From the NCBI GenBank assembly GCA_016764635.1, contig JAESRM010000142.1:1-9060 (forward strand): a stretch of DNA of 9,060 nt, in the 5' to 3' direction. The notes beneath the pieces were generated by a model. It had not been told where the DNA came from and ran no database searches. It saw only the letters and a program-made list of their open reading frames with translations. Position numbers and translations under genes: made by a program. Shown piece by piece: positions 6,346 to 9,060 of the stretch (positions within the stretch are counted from its first letter, which is position 1; every line of letters begins with the position of its first letter). Origin of the DNA: Planctomycetota bacterium (GTDB lineage: Bacteria > Planctomycetota > UBA1135 > GCA-002686595).

Positions 6346-7690
6346 TCAGGCCGTTGGAGAAATTGGAGTTGCCGTTGGGTTCGCGGTGCCAGAGTTGGTA
6401 GTGCCAGGTTTGGCCGGCGACGACGCGGATGTTTTGGCCGTAGAACCAATTGAAGGGTAGGGAGGCGGGCACGTCGAAGCCTTTGCCGTTTCCGGAGGTG
6501 CCCACGATGTTGTTCAGGGTGCCGTCGGGTTGGAAGCGGCCCAGGGAGTTCATGGGGCTGCCCGCAACGTTGTAACGGCCTAGGCGTTGGAAGCCTCCCA
6601 GGTCGAAGCAGAGGTGGCCTTGGCCTAGGGCCAGGCCGGGGGCGGAAGGGGCGGTTCCTACGAGGAAGTAGCCGAACTGACCGGGGGGGCCTTGGTTTAC
6701 TTCCAAGCGCAATCTGGTTTCTGCCGTGGTTGAAGGACTGGCGCTGAGGTTGGTGGAGAGGCCCGTGGAGTTGGGGTCCATGGGGTCGCAGAAGGTGTTG
6801 GCCGTGAAGTCACAGGGGCCGCTGCCGCTGACGATCAAGTCATAGTCGTTGCAATCCGAGGGGGAGGTCTCCCCATTGATGAAGACCCGCAGTGTAACTT
6901 GTTCGTTCGTTGCCGACGTATTCGTCCAGGTCAGACTCTCGTTGTCGGTGTTCGTGAAGCCGTGATCCAGGCGGGTGCCTTCCCAATCGGGGTAGGTCGT
7001 ATTCGTGCTGAGCAGTTTGGCTTGCACATTTCCGTTGGCGTGGGTGAAGAGGAGATCCACCTGCAGGGTGTTGCCCGGTGCGACGCAAAAACTGAAGTGG
7101 TCGGGGTCCGCGTGGGAGACCCACAGATTGGCATAGCTGCCATCGTCAAAGGGGATCGCATGGGCCAGCGTTTCATTGTCTTCCAAAGCGTCGTCGGTGC
7201 CATCGATGCACGGATCGGTGTATTCGTTGATGTTCAGTCGATCGGTGGGCGTGTGGGATTCGGACAAGCCTCCCACCCGAATGAGAAACACGTCCCCGGC
7301 GGTCACATCGCGCAGCAGGATGATGCTGGTGGGAATGGGGAAATTCGAGCTGATCGCCCCGGTTCCAAAGTCGTAGTCGACACAGGAGGTCGTGCAGCCG
7401 GAACCCGCATAAATCGCGAGTTGGGTATCCCAAGTGGATCCCAGGGTGTCGATTTGGAAATGCCCAGTCGTAGGCGCGGTCCATTCAAAGAAGTAGTCCG
7501 CATGGCTTGGAAAGAATTCACAATCCGATCCCGGGGAGTATTCGGTTTGCGCCTGACCTCGATTCGCAAGCCAACTCCATTGACCGGTGGTTGTAATGAC
7601 CGTGGCGGAGGAACAATCGGGCGCCTGGGCTTGGGCGACCGGAGCTGCGATCGCAGCGGCGAGGAAAGTAAGGAGCAGTGAATTCTTCAT
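6332..7690 (-). CDS. Secreted beta-rich protein with a planctomycete-type C-terminal domain
   Basis: The start chosen is ATG 7690, because it begins a clear signal peptide, MKNSLLLTFLAAAIAAPVAQAQA, cleaved near 23. The open frame extends upstream to 8221, but that part overlaps the opposite EthD gene and has no coding character. The mature protein (452 residues with the signal) has two beta-sandwich-like domains: about 24-157 (ADYFFEWTAPTTGHFQID, TQLAIYAGSGC, GDVFLIRVGG) and about 160-290 (ALEDNETLAHAIPF, DHFSFCVAPGNTLQVDLLF). Both resemble pre-peptidase C-terminal (PPC) domains. Conserved Cys pairs suggest disulphides. Residues about 300-452 end in QTWHYQLWHRE (427-437) and SNFSNGLSVLF (442-452), an ending I recall from many exported planctomycete proteins. 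No catalytic site is seen; the role is probably structural, adhesive or binding. Confidence 0.85.
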   Translation of the reverse strand: MKNSLLLTFLAAAIAAPVAQAQAPDCSSATVITTTGQWSWLANRGQAQTEYSPGSDCEFFPSHADYFFEWTAPTTGHFQIDTLGSTWDTQLAIYAGSGCTTSCVDYDFGTGAISSNFPIPTSIILLRDVTAGDVFLIRVGGLSESHTPTDRLNINEYTDPCIDGTDDALEDNETLAHAIPFDDGSYANLWVSHADPDHFSFCVAPGNTLQVDLLFTHANGNVQAKLLSTNTTYPDWEGTRLDHGFTNTDNESLTWTNTSATNEQVTLRVFINGETSPSDCNDYDLIVSGSGPCDFTANTFCDPMDPNSTGLSTNLSASPSTTAETRLRLEVNQGPPGQFGYFLVGTAPSAPGLALGQGHLCFDLGGFQRLGRYNVAGSPMNSLGRFQPDGTLNNIVGTSGNGKGFDVPASLPFNWFYGQNIRVVAGQTWHYQLWHREPNGNSNFSNGLSVLF

Positions 7691-7900
7691 GTGCAGGCGG
7701 CCTTGCGGCTCGCAGAAGGAATAGGCGTATCCAAATATTAGCGAATGATTGGAAATGCGGTGCCCAATCCGCTGGTTCTCACGGTTGGCGCTGTCTGTGG
7801 CGTACAGAATAGGATTGCGGTTCTTCGCCAGAGAAAGCGGGGCAATGTGTAATCTAAGTCCGTTCACCGCACCCCTCCCCAAACCCCAGGTTTTAAGACA
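7691..7900. promoter_or_regulatory. Divergent intergenic region holding two promoters
   Basis: This 210-bp gap separates the leftward exported-protein gene from the rightward EthD-Nudix-methyltransferase run, so it must hold starts for both. The weak candidates are TAATAT on the minus strand (7735-7740) for the left gene and TGTAAT (7848-7853) with TTCGCC 18 bases before it for the right one. Neither has a good -35. No gene is seen here. Confidence 0.35.
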
Positions 7901-8263
7901 ATGATCAAGTTTGTTATGTGCATCACTCGCCACGCCAGTATGACCCGCGAGCAGTTTCGCGAGTATTGGGAGAAGCAGCACGGTCCGTACTTCATGAAGA
8001 ACGCGGACAAGATGGGGGCCAAGCGCTATGTGCAGGGTCACACCATGAATACGCCGCTCAATGAAGGGTTGCGCGCTTCTAGGGATATGCGGCCAGCGTA
8101 CGATGGCGTGGCCGAGGTGTGGTTTGATTCGGAGGAGTCGCTCATGGCGGGTATGAGCACTCCCGAAGGAATGGAATTGGGGGCTGCGCTCTTGGAAGAC
8201 GAACGCAACTTTATCGACCACTCCAAATCGACGGCCTTCATCGTAGAGGAAGTCGAGTTCTAG
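7901..8263 (+). CDS. EthD-domain protein
   Basis: This 120-residue protein belongs to the EthD family (dimeric alpha/beta barrel fold). It begins MIKFVMCITRHASMTREQFREYWEKQHGP, the usual first strand and helix with the 'M.R.EF..YW...H.P' pattern. Then come AKRYVQGHT (about 40-48), PAYDGVAEVWFDSEESL (67-83) and the closing LLEDERNFIDHSKS. The family is named after a protein of Rhodococcus ether degradation. Most members have no known reaction and the fold often serves small-molecule oxidation or stress roles, so function here is open. There is no signal peptide. It is the first gene of a likely operon; its TAG is 2 bases before the next ATG. No clear Shine-Dalgarno sequence is seen. Confidence 0.87.
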   Translation: MIKFVMCITRHASMTREQFREYWEKQHGPYFMKNADKMGAKRYVQGHTMNTPLNEGLRASRDMRPAYDGVAEVWFDSEESLMAGMSTPEGMELGAALLEDERNFIDHSKSTAFIVEEVEF

Positions 8264-8265
8264 TC

Positions 8266-8703
8266 ATGAAGGCCATCCGACCCATCGCGATTTGTGTCTT
8301 TCGTCACGCTGGGCGGATCCTCGTTTTTCGGTCCCAGTCCCCCGATACGGACGCTGATTTCTTCCGCCCTTTCGGTGGCGGAATTGAGTTTGGCGAGGCG
8401 GCCGAGGAAACCATCGCGCGCGAAATTGAAGAGGAGCTCGGCGAAACCATTCTGGATCCCGTACTTCTCGGGGTGCTTGAGAACCGCTTTGAGTACAACG
8501 GGCAACCCAGCCACGAGCACGTTTTTGTGTTTGATGCGGCCTTCCAAAATCGCGAGCTCTATGGGCGTGGTTCCATCGTCGGTCGGGAGGACAATGGGGA
8601 GCTGCTGCACGGGGAGTGGATCGATCCTTCCCAGACCGGAGCGCCCCTTTATCCGGATGGGTTGCAGGAGCTTTTGATTGCGAGCGGCCGGGCCCCATGT
8701 TGA
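8266..8703 (+). CDS. Nudix hydrolase
   Basis: This 145-residue enzyme should hydrolyse a nucleoside diphosphate linked to another group. The Nudix box GX5EX7REUXEEXG is complete at residues 38-59: G38, E44, R52-E53, E56-E57 and G59, within GGGIEFGEAAEE and TIAREIEEELG. These glutamates bind the catalytic metal. Before the box, AICVFRHAGRILVFRSQ supplies the first strands. After it, HEHVFVFDAAF (83-93) and HGEWIDPSQ (115-123) complete the fold. It is of usual family length, and the substrate cannot be told. ATG 8266 follows the EthD stop by 2 bases, and its own TGA overlaps the next gene by 7 bases, so translation is probably coupled. Confidence 0.93.
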   Translation: MKAIRPIAICVFRHAGRILVFRSQSPDTDADFFRPFGGGIEFGEAAEETIAREIEEELGETILDPVLLGVLENRFEYNGQPSHEHVFVFDAAFQNRELYGRGSIVGREDNGELLHGEWIDPSQTGAPLYPDGLQELLIASGRAPC

Positions 8704-9060
8704 CACCAGCTGAGCGGGACTACTTCGATCAAGAACGCGCGCGGCATGAGGCTGGTTACCTGGCGGGCAAAACGGCGCAGCAGCAATCGGGATTCGGGTT
8801 GTGTTCCAGTGCTTGGGAGCGATTGCGCCGGCCGATCGTTGAGCACATTCACAAGGGCGGGACCTTTCTCGATATCGGATGCGCCAATGGATGGCTCATG
8901 GAGAGCGTTGTAGATTGGGCGGGGGAGTGGGGCTTCTCGATCGAGGCTTTTGGGCTCGATATTTCAGAAGAGCTGGTGAACCTCGCAAGGCAAAGGCTCC
9001 CGCGCTGGCGCGATCGTTTTTTTGTGGGCAACGCCCTGCTTTGGGAGCCGCCGGTATGCT
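8697..9060 (+). CDS. Class I SAM-dependent methyltransferase, N-terminal part (runs off right edge)
   Basis: The frame opens at ATG 8697, overlapping the Nudix stop (8701-8703), and runs to the edge, giving 121 residues. Motif I, which binds S-adenosylmethionine, is FLDIGCANGW (57-66). Motif II is FGLDIS (85-90), with the acidic residue for the ribose, followed by EELVNLARQRLP. RFFVGNALLWEPP (107-119) fits the motif III region. A helical N-terminal segment (about 1-50) precedes the Rossmann core. The substrate is unknown; motif I resembles small-molecule methyltransferases. It is the third gene of the EthD-Nudix-methyltransferase run. The next residues lie outside the window. Confidence 0.88.
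   Translation, partial: MLTPAERDYFDQERARHEAGYLAGKTAQQQSGFGLCSSAWERLRRPIVEHIHKGGTFLDIGCANGWLMESVVDWAGEWGFSIEAFGLDISEELVNLARQRLPRWRDRFFVGNALLWEPPVC

Noticed and set aside
5363..6460. 365-codon open frame on the plus strand
   Set aside because: It lies antisense to the lipase, whose catalytic motifs and family layout are clear. The plus-strand translation has no domain character.
6899..7681. 260-codon plus-strand frame
   Set aside because: It is a shadow of the secreted-protein gene; the minus-strand translation has the signal peptide and domain pattern.
7691..8221. Upstream extension of the secreted-protein frame to ATG 8221
   Set aside because: It runs antisense through the EthD gene and puts a clear signal peptide in mid-protein. 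ATG 7690 is the sensible start.
1..9060. CRISPR array, tRNA or rRNA genes
   Set aside because: I saw no regularly spaced short repeats and no tRNA cloverleaf or rRNA-like stretch.

Overview
The window looks like a chromosomal segment of a GC-rich, probably marine planctomycete. Three things point there: two secreted proteins of the kind common in Planctomycetota (an FG-GAP/VCBS-type protein and a protein ending in a domain I associate with large planctomycete secretomes, with a 'QTWHYQLWHRE...SNFSNGLSV' ending), long genes of unknown function, and starts without clear Shine-Dalgarno sequences. The lineage is inferred; no rRNA or marker gene is present.

Layout. 1-428 (minus): the N-terminal part of an exported FG-GAP protein, cut by the window edge, divergent from 594-3176 (plus), an 860-residue helical protein of unknown function with a distinctive C-terminal domain. 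3177-3893 has no convincing intact gene but holds the most striking non-coding feature, a roughly 200-bp element (3600-3802) whose strands can fold into a Y shape: an outer stem enclosing two hairpins. 3894-4964 (minus): a lone glycosyltransferase. Just upstream of it, at 5031-5128, lies a diverged partial copy of the same structured element, so the glycosyltransferase is bracketed by related repeats.

5306-6163 (minus): a class 3 lipase whose frame is broken by one TAA. The serine and aspartate of the triad lie before the stop and the expected histidine region after it. 6202-6345 (plus): a short decayed stretch resembling a Nudix hydrolase. 6332-7690 (minus): an exported multi-domain beta-rich protein. 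From 7901 to the right edge (plus): a tight three-gene run of an EthD-domain protein, an intact Nudix hydrolase and a class I SAM-dependent methyltransferase (cut by the edge), with a 2-bp gap and a 7-bp overlap that suggest one transcript.

The genes do not form one pathway. The centre (about 3200-6330) reads as an accessory region with structured repeats, a lone cargo-like glycosyltransferase, an interrupted lipase and a gene remnant. Its flanks are ordinary exported-protein and metabolic genes. The best candidate for something undescribed is the Y-shaped repeat bracketing the glycosyltransferase.
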